Part shown: positions 46,071 to 53,588 of the stretch, in pieces
How positions within the stretch are numbered: the first letter of the stretch is position 1
Layout of the letters: each line of letters opens with the position of its first letter
Assembly: GCA_021785495.1 (NCBI GenBank)
Contig: JAJYFB010000004.1
Location: 1-55,846 of the forward strand
Direction of reading: 5' to 3'
Source: Acidobacteriota bacterium
GTDB lineage: Bacteria; Acidobacteriota; Terriglobia; Terriglobales; Acidobacteriaceae
Length of the DNA: 55,846 nucleotides
Made by a program: the position numbers and the translations under genes
The notes under the pieces: generated by a model
Database searches by the model: none
Seen by the model: only the letters and a program-made list of their open reading frames with translations
What the model was told of the DNA's origin: nothing

Positions 46071-46588
46071 GGCGCAACGGAGGCGAAACGGGGGCAAAGC
46101 GCGGCGCAGGGCGGCCAGCTTCTAGAATAGCGGGCCTGCGCGCAGCAGCGCCGACGTCCTGCTGCTCGTGCAGGGCCATCGCATGAACGAAGCCAGAGTA
46201 CGCAATGGACACGGCTTTGGATCCAACCGCCGGTTGCGTCCCGGAGGGACAGGCGAAAATAGCGCAGGGTGGAGCGCAGCGGAACCCTGGGACGGTGCGG
46301 AGAAGAGCCGTTCGCGCCCTGGAGGGGCGCGGCGATCCTTTCATGCAAACTCGTGTGCAATTCGCCGGCAGCGCAGAAAAGGTAGGCAATCCTTACCCGA
46401 TTGGGTAAAAATTACACGCCTCCTTGGGCGTTTGGGGGCGGTTTCTTGTATGTAAATTATTTATATTCAATTATTTGTGATGATTTCTGCCTTTGGCGTG
46501 AGTCGTGCTTCTTCCACAGCGTTGACATGAGCCCGCGCAGCCTGATTCCATCGAGCGACGCCGGGCGAAAGATGGAAGGGGGAAGACG
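46071..46588. other. Gene-free region between uvrC and the OmpA-like gene
   Basis: 518 bp. It contains a palindromic repeat (46233-46333), then a markedly AT-rich stretch (46400-46490) that includes a perfect 6-bp dyad ttaccc-gatt-gggtaa (46393-46408). The AT-rich part probably holds the promoter of the OmpA-like gene. Confidence 0.6.
46233..46333 (-). repeat. Palindromic repeat near the uvrC start (copy E)
   Basis: Three hairpins: gtcccggagggac (46238-46250), cagggt...accctg (46265-46289), and gcgccctggaggggcgc (46314-46330). Read on the minus strand it aligns with the element inside uvrC, including the shared ctat-ttcgc segment after the second dyad. Confidence 0.7.
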
Positions 46589-47314
46589 ATGACAAGCAAT
46601 CGAGTTGGACTTGCATTGGCTGCCGCGGCTGTGGCCGCACTGGGCGTGACGGGATGCGCCACCAAGAATTACGTGCATACGCAGACCGCGCCGCTGGTCA
46701 CGCATGCCGATCAACTGGACCAGAAAACGGCCGAGAACAACAAACGGATTCAGGATGTGGACGCGCAGGCGCAGGCCGGGATCAGCCAGGCGCAGAGCGC
46801 GGCCGACGCCGCCAACCAGAACGCGCAGAAGGCCAGCCAGGCGGCCAGCCAGGCGCAAACCGCGGCCAACAACGCCGTGCAGCGCGCCGACTCGCTCGAC
46901 AGCGTGGTGAAGAACCTGGACAACTATCAGGAACTCGCCAAGGTTTCGGTGACCTTCGGCTTCAACAAGGCCGTGCTGGCCGCCGACGACAAGGCGCAAC
47001 TGGACAGTTTTGCCGGGCAGTTGAGCGCGGACAAGGACTACATTCTGGAAGTGACCGGCGGCACCGATTCGGCCGGCCCCGCGCAGTACAACTACGATCT
47101 GAGCCAGCGCCGCGCCGACGCCGTGGTGCAGTACCTGGCCGCGAAGCATAACATTGCGCCGCCCCACTTCTCTCTGATCGGCACCGGCAAGGACGAGAAC
47201 GTGGCGGCGAATGACAGGGCGGCCGGGCGCAAAGCCAACCGGCGCGTCCAGGTGCGTCTGCTCTCGAACGCGAGCGGAAGCGGCGCAGCCAGCGGAACAG
47301 CGGCGCAAAACTAA
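46589..47314 (+). CDS. OmpA family lipoprotein with Ala/Gln coiled-coil
   Basis: 241 residues with a ggaaggggga ribosome site. The signal ends in the lipobox GVTGC (acylated Cys23). Residues ~45-105 form an Ala/Gln/Asn heptad coiled coil, resembling Lpp-like spacers. The OmpA-like peptidoglycan-binding domain spans ~115-235: VSVTFGFNKAVLAADDKAQLD, TGGTDSAGPAQYNYDLSQRRADAV and NRRVQVRL. Likely role: anchoring the outer membrane to peptidoglycan. No tol genes are adjacent, so it is not clearly Pal. Confidence 0.92.
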   Translation: MTSNRVGLALAAAAVAALGVTGCATKNYVHTQTAPLVTHADQLDQKTAENNKRIQDVDAQAQAGISQAQSAADAANQNAQKASQAASQAQTAANNAVQRADSLDSVVKNLDNYQELAKVSVTFGFNKAVLAADDKAQLDSFAGQLSADKDYILEVTGGTDSAGPAQYNYDLSQRRADAVVQYLAAKHNIAPPHFSLIGTGKDENVAANDRAAGRKANRRVQVRLLSNASGSGAASGTAAQN

Positions 47315-47401
47315 TGTAAAGTCAGCGCGCACGAGCACAAGCACAAGCAAGCAGGGCGGACCGCATCGGTCCGCCCTGCTTGCGTTAGGCTTGCGCGGTG
47401 A

Positions 47402-47683
47402 TTATGCCGCAGCCATTCGCTTGAGTTGAATCCGCTCTTTCGGAAACTGCGCCAGATCGTAGTGCGCCTGCTGCACGATCCAGCTTTCCGCAGAACCGCC
47501 GAAGACCTGTGCAAGCCGGATTGCCATTTCGGCAGAGATGCCGCGCCTGCCGTTCACCAATTCGGAAAGCGTCGTTCTTGTCACGCCGAGAGCCAATGCC
47601 GCTTGCGTGATGGTCAGACCGAACGGTTTGATGCATTCGGCCAGGACAACGGAACCAGGATGCGGCGGATTCTTCATCGGCAT
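47402..47683 (-). CDS. higA: HigA family antitoxin (XRE-type helix-turn-helix)
   Basis: 93 residues with a tgaggaag ribosome site seven bases upstream. The family opening NPPHPGSVVLAECIKPFGLTITQAA is followed by a helix-turn-helix (LGVTRTTLSELVNGRRGISAEMAIRLAQVFG, ~30-65) and the SAESWIVQQAHYDL block, as in HigA antitoxins. It follows the higB toxin gene by 12 bp and is intact. In active modules HigA binds HigB and represses the higBA promoter. Here the toxin is broken, so HigA may persist only as a regulator. Confidence 0.92.
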   Translation of the reverse strand: MPMKNPPHPGSVVLAECIKPFGLTITQAALALGVTRTTLSELVNGRRGISAEMAIRLAQVFGGSAESWIVQQAHYDLAQFPKERIQLKRMAAA

Positions 47684-47695
47684 GGCAATACTTCC

Positions 47696-48138
47696 TCAGT
47701 GATAATCGACGTAATCTACAGAGCCACTTGCAAAATTCGATCGACGTGCGCAGGAATTGAAAGGGCACGACTTGAGTCGTGCCGTAAGTCGCCTGGAATG
47801 AATGAGGGCTTTAGCCCCTGAGGGACGATCTTCTGCTTGCGGATGTGCCGGCACGGAATTTTGCAAGTGGCTCTACATCTACAGCGTTCCCTGCGGAGAA
47901 TCGAAAGATAACCCGCCAATTGGCCCGCACGGTAACTGCCCAGAATCCGTCGTAGTCGCGTTTGAGGGCATGAAGGGAAAATCCTGGGAGATTCATGTCC
48001 TCCTGAGCGGTTGCCGCGTCAAGACGGGCCAGTATCCAGTATGTTGCGAAGTTTTGTAACGTGCTCGGCCAAAACGCCACGAGCGTCGTCTTGCTCATAC
48101 AAGCGTTTGAGGCCTTTATGCCGGATCGAACGAATCAC
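47696..48138 (-). pseudogene. higB: higB toxin gene, broken by a 7-bp duplication and a MITE
   Basis: From a GTG at 48138 the frame reads VIRSIRHKGLKRLYEQDDARG... as in HigB. A tandem 7-bp duplication (ccagtat at 48029-48035 and again at 48036-48042) then shifts the frame. Removing one copy restores LRNILARLDAAT, followed by AQEDMNLPGFSLHALKRDYDGFWAVTV, WRVIFRFSAGNAVDV. After that a 155-bp MITE (47720-47874) splits off the last codons. Beyond the MITE the expected ending DYVDYH and a stop are still readable (47696-47713). RelE/HigB-type toxins cleave ribosome-bound mRNA and use residues near this C-terminus. An open frame starting inside the gene (48098) is therefore not an intact toxin. Confidence 0.9.
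47720..47874. mobile_element. 155-bp MITE with perfect 19-bp terminal inverted repeats
   Basis: The left end agagccacttgcaaaattc (47720-47738) and the right end (47856-47874) are perfect reverse complements over 19 bp. The flanks give a 2-bp AC duplication, and removing the element with one AC restores the higB sequence exactly. Inside are a perfect hairpin ggcacgact-tg-agtcgtgcc (47764-47783) and a smaller agggct-tt-agcccc dyad (47805-47818). No coding capacity, so it would need a transposase supplied in trans. Confidence 0.88.
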
Positions 48139-48143
48139 GGCCA

Positions 48144-48172
48144 AGTGTAATGCGTTGCGTAACGCAAGTCAA
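48144..48172 (-). promoter_or_regulatory. higBA promoter with operator palindrome
   Basis: On the minus strand TTGACT (48172-48167) and TACACT (48149-48144) are separated by exactly 17 bp. The palindrome ttgcg-tta-cgcaa lies within this region (48155-48167), so a bound HigA would block RNA polymerase. The predicted start site falls at or next to the higB GTG, suggesting a leaderless mRNA. Confidence 0.6.
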
Positions 48173-48286
48173 GCGCCGGCTGGTTAAGAACGTGGCAAAC
48201 GCATTTCAGATTGCTGGATGATTTGTTTTGCCAGGGCACGGCTGTTCCTGACGGCAATGCGAAATCCAAATGCGTTTGCCCTGTGG

Positions 48287-48901
48287 TTAAGAGATCGATG
48301 CCGCGAGCTGTTTCACATGCTCGGCGCGGACCTCATTGGCCGTGAAGAGACGCAGAAAGGGCGCACCGTGCGCGGCGCTCTCGACGGCGGGCCGTCCGTT
48401 CGCCTCTTCGCGTTCCACAATGCAGACCACGGCGGCGACGATCATGCCGGCCTCCTGCGCGGCCTCGATGGCGGCCACAGTCGAGGCGCCGGTGGTGCAG
48501 ACGTCGTCCACAATCACGACGTGCGCGCCGGGCTTGCAGAAGCCCTCGATGCGACGGCCGGTTCCGTGCGCCTTTTCCGCCTTGCGGACGAGAAAGCCGT
48601 GCAGCAGCGGCGAGCCGGGATGCTCAAAGGCCCGCCAGGCGCTGGCTGTGGCCACATTCGAGACGATCGGATCGGCCCCCATGGTCAGGCCGCCGACGGC
48701 TTCGGCGTCGATGTGATGGGCTTCGAGCAGATCGAGAATGGCGTGCCCTGTGAGTCGGCCGCCCTCGGCATGGAGCGTGGTGGTGCGGCAGTCGATGTAA
48801 TAGTCGCTCGTGCCGCCCGAGGAGAGTTGGAACTGTCCGAGCTTGAAGCTGGTGCGCGCAAGCAGGGCGAGAAGTTGCTGAGCGAATCGTTCGGTTGCCA
48901 T
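48287..48901 (-). CDS. pyrE: Orotate phosphoribosyltransferase
   Basis: 204 residues. The PRPP-binding motif VVIVDDVCTTGAST is present, as are FQLSSGGTSDYYIDCR, VGGLTMGADPIV and FLVRKAEKAHGTGRRIEG. It transfers phosphoribose from PRPP to orotate to make orotidine monophosphate in pyrimidine synthesis. Length is normal. The other pyr genes are not in the window. It lies upstream of the higBA module on the same strand, with about 150 bp between. Confidence 0.95.
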   Translation of the reverse strand: MATERFAQQLLALLARTSFKLGQFQLSSGGTSDYYIDCRTTTLHAEGGRLTGHAILDLLEAHHIDAEAVGGLTMGADPIVSNVATASAWRAFEHPGSPLLHGFLVRKAEKAHGTGRRIEGFCKPGAHVVIVDDVCTTGASTVAAIEAAQEAGMIVAAVVCIVEREEANGRPAVESAAHGAPFLRLFTANEVRAEHVKQLAASIS

Positions 48902-49304
48902 CGTTTCGATTGTACGGTGCAGGAGGACTCGCCGTCAGCGCCGGGATGGCCCGGCCTTCCCGCGGTGGGGCGAAGGCTCGAACGGACAGGCGATCCTGCG
49001 CGGAGGAACGCCGCGTGGAGCGAACCACAGGCGTTTGTCTCCAAATTTCTGCAAAAAATTGACAAATATCTTGACACGAGGACCATGGAGAGCTACGATT
49101 TGTGCAAAACCTGTGGAAATCGCACAGAGGCGCTGCTCCAAAGAGGGCGGGCAAATAGTACAGATGGACGTTTGACTTTCGTCTCCTTGGTCATTGCAGA
49201 TCGGCGTTCAGTTTCTTTCCAGTTCATGCGGCGGCGCGCGAAAGTGCGCTGTTTGTCATGTATTGAGCGGATGAAACTTTGAACTGCGGTTGTGGAGATC
49301 TGCA
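48902..49304. other. Region between pyrE and the anchored secreted protein gene
   Basis: 403 bp without a supported gene. It carries a strong promoter pattern for the downstream plus-strand gene (49071-49099) and otherwise no repeat or dyad that I trust. Confidence 0.5.
49071..49099 (+). promoter_or_regulatory. Sigma70-type promoter candidate
   Basis: TTGACA (49071-49076), a 17-bp spacer and TACGAT (49094-49099). It would give a leader of about 200 bases before the ATG at 49305. Confidence 0.45.
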
Positions 49305-50024
49305 ATGAAGAGGCTTGTGATTCTCGCATCTCTTTTTGCCTTGGCGGGCGCCAGCGCAAGCAATGCAACCACCCTACCTATCCTCTACGACAACAGCACC
49401 GCTTCTTCGTACACCAATCCTGACGCAGGCAATGCAAATTATCAGATCAGCGGGAATGGCTACTGGGTCGCAGACTCTTTTACGATCAGTGGAAACGACA
49501 TCATTCAATCGATCTCCTTCGGCAACTGGATTTCTACTTATGGCGGAACGCCGAGCGGGTTATCGAGCATTAACTGGGCGATCACCTCATCGCCGGATGG
49601 TGGAACCTCCTACGCATCCGGCCAAGCGTCCTCGCTGCAGAATAGCCTGATGTCGACGTCGGCGGAAGCCAATAACAACCTCTGGGGCTACGATTCGACG
49701 TTCAACGTGACGGTATCCTTGCAGCCAGGAACCTACTATCTGGATCTTTCGAATGCTACCCTGATCAACGCAGGGGATTTCTCGAGCACTCTTGTGAACT
49801 GGGATATAAGCAATGGCCCTTCATTAGCTTATCATTCGTACAATTATAGCTATCATTCGAATGGTAGTTCGAACACCTTCACGTTGTATGGCGTCGATCC
49901 ACCCCCCTCTGTTCCAGAGTCCTCCAACCCCTTGGATCTGTGCCTTGCCGCACTCGCCATTGCGGCCGCGACCCTCTTCAAGAGCGGATGGCATCTTTGC
50001 AGAGGGTCTCTTCGCAGCGTTTGA
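49305..50024 (+). CDS. Secreted protein with PEP-CTERM-like anchor
   Basis: 239 residues from the ATG at 49305 (gtggaga upstream). There is a signal peptide (LVILASLFALAGASASNA), then a Ser/Thr/Asn/Tyr-rich beta domain (TLPILYDNST, WVADSFTI, GYDSTFNVTVSLQPGTYYLDLSN). It ends in a sorting-like tail: VPESSNP, a hydrophobic stretch (LDLCLAALAIAAATLF), then basic residues (KSGWHLCRGSLR). This is the layout of PEP-CTERM/exosortase substrates, though the motif VPES differs from the usual VPEP and no exosortase is in the window. Base composition is more AT-rich than neighbours, consistent with acquisition. Confidence 0.75.
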   Translation: MKRLVILASLFALAGASASNATTLPILYDNSTASSYTNPDAGNANYQISGNGYWVADSFTISGNDIIQSISFGNWISTYGGTPSGLSSINWAITSSPDGGTSYASGQASSLQNSLMSTSAEANNNLWGYDSTFNVTVSLQPGTYYLDLSNATLINAGDFSSTLVNWDISNGPSLAYHSYNYSYHSNGSSNTFTLYGVDPPPSVPESSNPLDLCLAALAIAAATLFKSGWHLCRGSLRSV

Positions 50025-50060
50025 TCCGGGCGATCGGTTCCGCAGTTCCGGTCCGAAGCG

Positions 50061-51134
50061 CTACCGGCTGCTTCTGGCTGGGCCGGTTGATTCGCGCACC
50101 ATCAGTTCCGGCCGAACCTCGATCTCGGCGGGGAACTGCTTTTCGCGGTTGGCGATGCGTTCCAGAAGAATCTGCGCGCCCTGCTGGCCCATCTCGAAGA
50201 GCGGCTGGCGCACGGTGGTGAGCGACGGCGTCGCAAAGGCCGCCGAGGTGATGTCGTCAAATCCGACCACCGAGATGTCGTGCGGCACATCGAGGCCGGC
50301 GTCCCGGATGGCGCGAATGGCGCCCATCGCCGCCGTGTCGTTGAAGCAGAACAGAGCGGTGAAATCGCGCGTACGCTCCAGCAGCGCGCGCGTGGGGTCG
50401 TAGGCAATCTGCGGGTCCATCGGGTGCAAGCCGGTCTTGACCGGCCAGCCGGTGGCTTCCAGATGCACCGTCAGCGCGGGATCGGTCTCGATGCCCAGCT
50501 CCTGCGCCACCTTTTCGATGCCCGTCCAGCGGTACTCCGAGTCGGGAATTGCCTCGGGACCGTGCATGAAGGCGATGCGCCGGTGGCCCAGTCCGTAAAG
50601 ATGCTCGAGCGCCACCTTGGCGGCGACGTAATGATCCAGAACGATGTTCGTCACGCGCGGCGTGGCCCAGTGCGTGGAGATGGCCACGATCGGCACCGGC
50701 GAGGCCGGCTCCTCGATGGCGGTATTCAACAGCAGAAACCCATCCACCGCGCGGTCGATCAACATGCGCGGGTAACGCTCCAGCAGATCCTGGTTCCAGT
50801 TGTGACAGGCGGTGAAGAAGAAGTAGTGCGCTTGGGTCAGTTCTTGCACGACGCCGCTCATGACGCGCGTGAAGTAGCCCTCGCTCAGGTCGGGCGCCAT
50901 GACGGCGACGCTCATCGACCGGCTGCGCCGCAGCGACCGCGCAAAATAGTTGGGCCGGTAGTTGAGCCGCTTGGCCGCCTCGATGACGCGGTCCTGCGTC
51001 TCCTTGGGAATCGACTTGGCCGAAGGGGAATGGTTCAGTACAAGCGAGACCGTGGTCTGCGACAGTTCCAGATGCTCGGCTAGCATGCGCAGGTTGACAT
51101 GCCCGCTCGGGGTTTTCTCTGTACTCTTCTTCAT
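50061..51134 (-). CDS. LacI family transcriptional regulator
   Basis: 357 residues from the ATG at 51134. The N-terminal helix-turn-helix and hinge (VNLRMLAEHLELSQTTVSLVLNHSPSAKSI, RVIEAAKRLNYRPNYFARSL, ~13-65) are standard LacI. The periplasmic-binding-protein-like sensor domain follows (SMSVAVMAPDLSEGYFTRVM ... FTALFCFNDTAAMGAI ... ISVVGFDDITSAAFATPSLTTVRQP). It should bind a sugar-like effector. No sugar transport or catabolic genes are adjacent, so the target is unknown. The ribosome site is weak. Confidence 0.92.
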   Translation of the reverse strand: MKKSTEKTPSGHVNLRMLAEHLELSQTTVSLVLNHSPSAKSIPKETQDRVIEAAKRLNYRPNYFARSLRRSRSMSVAVMAPDLSEGYFTRVMSGVVQELTQAHYFFFTACHNWNQDLLERYPRMLIDRAVDGFLLLNTAIEEPASPVPIVAISTHWATPRVTNIVLDHYVAAKVALEHLYGLGHRRIAFMHGPEAIPDSEYRWTGIEKVAQELGIETDPALTVHLEATGWPVKTGLHPMDPQIAYDPTRALLERTRDFTALFCFNDTAAMGAIRAIRDAGLDVPHDISVVGFDDITSAAFATPSLTTVRQPLFEMGQQGAQILLERIANREKQFPAEIEVRPELMVRESTGPARSSR

Positions 51135-51423
51135 GGCCGGACTGGTTCCGTTTCCTCTGCCAAGAATACACTGTTTCCTCCAGCCCAATTATTTTCGGAC
51201 CAGGACGCCTCTTGCAAAATTCTGCGAGCATGGCAAAAGCCGGCCCGGTAGAGGCTGAAGCTCCGTCTTTCCCGCGCGACGTTGGGTCCGGCTGATGCCA
51301 TGCCGTTGATACAGATCCGGCCCGCGCGCCAGGCGGCGCAAGCGCACCATCCCTCGTCCGTGAGCGAGCGACTCCTCGCCTCCGGCGAACAGGCCTGACG
51401 GCAGATCTTTCAGCGCGGCCCGG

Positions 51424-51621
51424 TCAGCAGGACGAAACCGGAATACGCTGAATGGCATGACGCGGCTCTTGAAACTGAACCTTGACGGGCTCGTCCTTGC
51501 ATTCGCAGACTTCGTTCCCTCGTACGTCCTGCGCAGACAGGCCGACGTTACGAATCGCTCCGCACTCCGCGTCGAGCGTGCAGATGCGAAGCTGTGAGGC
51601 AGGGACCGGCGGGCTGGCCAG
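51424..51621 (-). pseudogene. Open reading frame fragment without a start codon
   Basis: A continuous stretch of 65 codons lies between an upstream TAG (51622-51624) and its own TGA. It reads QLRICTLDAECGAI and GNEVCECKDEPVKVQF among others, a natural-looking composition with four cysteines, but has no ATG or GTG start with a ribosome site. I do not recognise it; it is probably the tail of a lost gene. Confidence 0.35.
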
Positions 51622-51716
51622 CTATGCTTATTGACCGCAGCCTATTGAATGCAACATTCGAACCGTCGCTGAAGCCCTATTTTGCGGTGCCTGAAGATCG
51701 AATCTCATCGCATAAT

Positions 51717-51866
51717 TTATGCAGCGATCAATAGGATGCGTCCAGAAATAACCTTTACATGGACGGATGCCGGGCCGGTAAACTCAAGCAGTGCGCGGAG
51801 CCGCGCGGCCTCGCTTTCGGGAAGCGGGTAAAAGCCCATCTTCAACCGCGCCGCAATTCTGGCCAT
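51717..51866 (-). pseudogene. DUF6094-like protein, N-terminal remnant
   Basis: 49 codons with a good ribosome site (gaaggaact). The first ~30 residues (MARIAARLKMGFYPLPESEA) resemble the N-terminus of DUF6094 methyltransferase-like proteins carried on integrative elements, as recalled. The sequence then departs (VKVISGRILLIAA) and stops, so it is a remnant fused to other sequence or a much shortened protein. Confidence 0.45.
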
Positions 51867-52000
51867 AGTTCCTTCGCGGGCGATAAGCTCTTGTATTTGA
51901 GTTGGTTGGTGTTCACGGACGATGAATGATCCGGGTGTTTAAAACTTTTGTCGTTTTGCAACAAACCGAGCGTGAGATGCTCCACATTTTGGTGCTTTAC

Positions 52001-52021
52001 ATATATCGAAATGCGATATAT
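52001..52021. promoter_or_regulatory. Perfect palindrome upstream of padR (candidate PadR operator)
   Basis: Arms atatatcg (52001-52008) and cgatatat (52014-52021) are separated by five bases and end 13 bp before the padR start. Autoregulation at such AT-rich dyads is usual for PadR proteins; binding is inferred. Confidence 0.6.
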
Positions 52022-52034
52022 CGTATAGAAGAAC

Positions 52035-52349
52035 ATGGCGAGAAAACCAAAAGCGGGACCCGCATCAGATCCAGAGTTGCTTATCCTGGCCAGCCTGGCT
52101 TCTGGTCCAAAGCATGGCTACGCCATGATGAGCGACATTGAGGCGTTTTCGGGCGTGGCGATTGGGCCGGGAACGCTCTACACGGCCATCACGCGATTAG
52201 TGGAGAAAAAGTTGATCGTTCCCAAAGCTAGTCCGGGACGCCAGCGTCCTTACGAACTGACTCGCAGCGGCGCGCGCCAACTGGCCGCGCAGTTGAAGGA
52301 GATGCAGCACGTGGCCATGGCCGGACTGGAAAGGTTGCGGCTGGTATGA
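52035..52349 (+). CDS. PadR family transcriptional regulator
   Basis: 104 residues, a typical short PadR winged helix. DPELLILASLASGPKHGYAMMSDIEAFSGVAIGPGTLYTAITRLVEKKLI covers the helices and recognition region, and GRQRPYELTRSGARQLAAQLKEM the wing and dimer helix. The operator-like palindrome lies just upstream. The stop overlaps the start of the next gene (ATGA, 52346-52349), so the two are translationally coupled and PadR probably controls that membrane protein. Confidence 0.93.
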   Translation: MARKPKAGPASDPELLILASLASGPKHGYAMMSDIEAFSGVAIGPGTLYTAITRLVEKKLIVPKASPGRQRPYELTRSGARQLAAQLKEMQHVAMAGLERLRLV

Positions 52350-53533
52350 AGTTGCGAGGGTCCACCATTTGGTTGCTTTTACGGGTGTATCCCGTAGCGT
52401 GGCGGCGCGAGTTCGGCGCTGAACTCGAAGAGCTATTGCATCATTCGCGGCTCAGCTTGCCGGTTATCGTGAATGTAATTGTTGGCGCCTTAGGCGAACG
52501 TGTAATGCATTTGCTTCGACGAATGACAATCGGAGGCGAAATGGCGGATCAAACATTCGGCGCCCATCATGACCGGCTGACTCGGATCGTTTCCGGGGGC
52601 GTGGTGCTGCTGTTGGTTGCGGTTCCACTGATGGCGATGAGGGCTGGCATGGTTGCGGTCTTCATAGCCATGGCATTCATGGCGGTACTTGCTCTGGCCT
52701 TCGCATATTCGCCACGCGGTTTTGAAATCTCCGAGGGGGAGTTTCATGTGAAGCGACTCATCGGTGATGTCACGTTTCCGATGACCAGCCTTCGATTCGT
52801 GCGTGATGCGACTCCCGCCGATTTCCGGGGATGTGTGCGGCTGTGGGGAAGCGGCGGTCTGTTTGGTTACTACGGGTTGTTTTGGTCTAAGGCCTTGGGA
52901 AAGTCCAGGTGGTATGTTACGGATCGCAGCAAGGCTGTCGTAGTGACCGACGGAAGCCAGACTGTATTGGTAAGTCCGGAAGATCGCGACGGATTTCTCG
53001 CGGCGATTGAGTGCGCGGATACGCAAACCTTGACCCCGGGTGCGGAATCGGCGGGTGGCGGCAGCCCGGCCTTTTCGCTCACCGAGTCGGCGAATAGCAC
53101 CCCGGCCGGTCAGCGCACCACTGGACTCGCAATCGCGGGGTTATTATTGGCTCTTGTTACGTTCTTCATCTTTTTCTATGCTCCTGGCCGCCCTCCGGTG
53201 GATCTGACGCGGGATTCACTGGTCATTCATTCACGGTTCTACGGGATGACCGTCCCGGCGTCGAGCATTGATGTGGCCAATGTGCGCGTGATCGATTTGC
53301 GGATCGAGCCCGGTTGGAAGCCGGTGTTGCGGACAAATGGGTTTGGAAGCCTGCACTATCGGGTGGGGGACTACAAAACGGCAAACGGACGAATCATAAA
53401 ACTGTTCTCAACAGGAGCAGAGCGGTTGGTGCTGTTTCCACCGTCCCGTGAAAACGGAATACCGGTTCTGTTGGATGCAGCAGAGCCTGATCAGTTTGCC
53501 GCGCGCGTGCGCCAGGAGTGGAGCGGTCGATAG
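52346..53533 (+). CDS. Membrane protein with bacterial PH-like domains, PadR partner
   Basis: 395 residues. The N-terminal RVYPVAWRREFGAELEELL motif is common in acidobacterial PadR-linked membrane proteins. Membrane segments are at about 78-98, 100-118 and 264-282. Two segments resemble bacterial PH (bPH) folds: RGFEISEGEFHVKRLIGDVTFPMTSLRFVRD with RWYVTDRSKAVVVTDGSQTVLVSPEDRDGFLAAI, and DSLVIHSRFYGMTVPASSIDVANVRVIDL with NGRIIKLFSTGAERLVLF. Function is unknown; a stress- or lipid-linked envelope role is a guess from bPH proteins generally. Confidence 0.75.
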   Translation: MKLRGSTIWLLLRVYPVAWRREFGAELEELLHHSRLSLPVIVNVIVGALGERVMHLLRRMTIGGEMADQTFGAHHDRLTRIVSGGVVLLLVAVPLMAMRAGMVAVFIAMAFMAVLALAFAYSPRGFEISEGEFHVKRLIGDVTFPMTSLRFVRDATPADFRGCVRLWGSGGLFGYYGLFWSKALGKSRWYVTDRSKAVVVTDGSQTVLVSPEDRDGFLAAIECADTQTLTPGAESAGGGSPAFSLTESANSTPAGQRTTGLAIAGLLLALVTFFIFFYAPGRPPVDLTRDSLVIHSRFYGMTVPASSIDVANVRVIDLRIEPGWKPVLRTNGFGSLHYRVGDYKTANGRIIKLFSTGAERLVLFPPSRENGIPVLLDAAEPDQFAARVRQEWSGR

Positions 53534-53588
53534 GTTGCGCTCGCGCCAGATAAGTACACACGAGCAAGAATACCAAGCCATCTACTAC

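Larger units (their letters stand above)
51135..52034. other. Accessory gap upstream of padR with gene fragments
   Basis: 900 bp. It contains a 16-bp stretch (51207-51222) matching 15 of 16 bases of the MITE end found in higB, a 65-codon open stretch without a start (51424-51621, minus), a short DUF6094-like fragment (51717-51866, minus), and the padR operator and promoter. It looks like a scrapyard of mobile-element pieces. Confidence 0.6.

Noticed and set aside
47714-47880. A TA target duplication for the MITE
   Set aside because: A TA reading also restores the empty site but misaligns the terminal repeats by two bases. AC keeps the 19-bp ends flush, so it is preferred.
47811-48098. A 95-codon open frame as an intact HigB toxin
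   Set aside because: Its first ~20 residues are out of frame with HigB because of the 7-bp duplication, and its last ~20 residues come from the MITE.
51189-51458. An 89-codon minus-strand open frame next to the LacI gene
   Set aside because: It shows no family resemblance and no ribosome site, and a different frame over part of the same stretch looks more protein-like.
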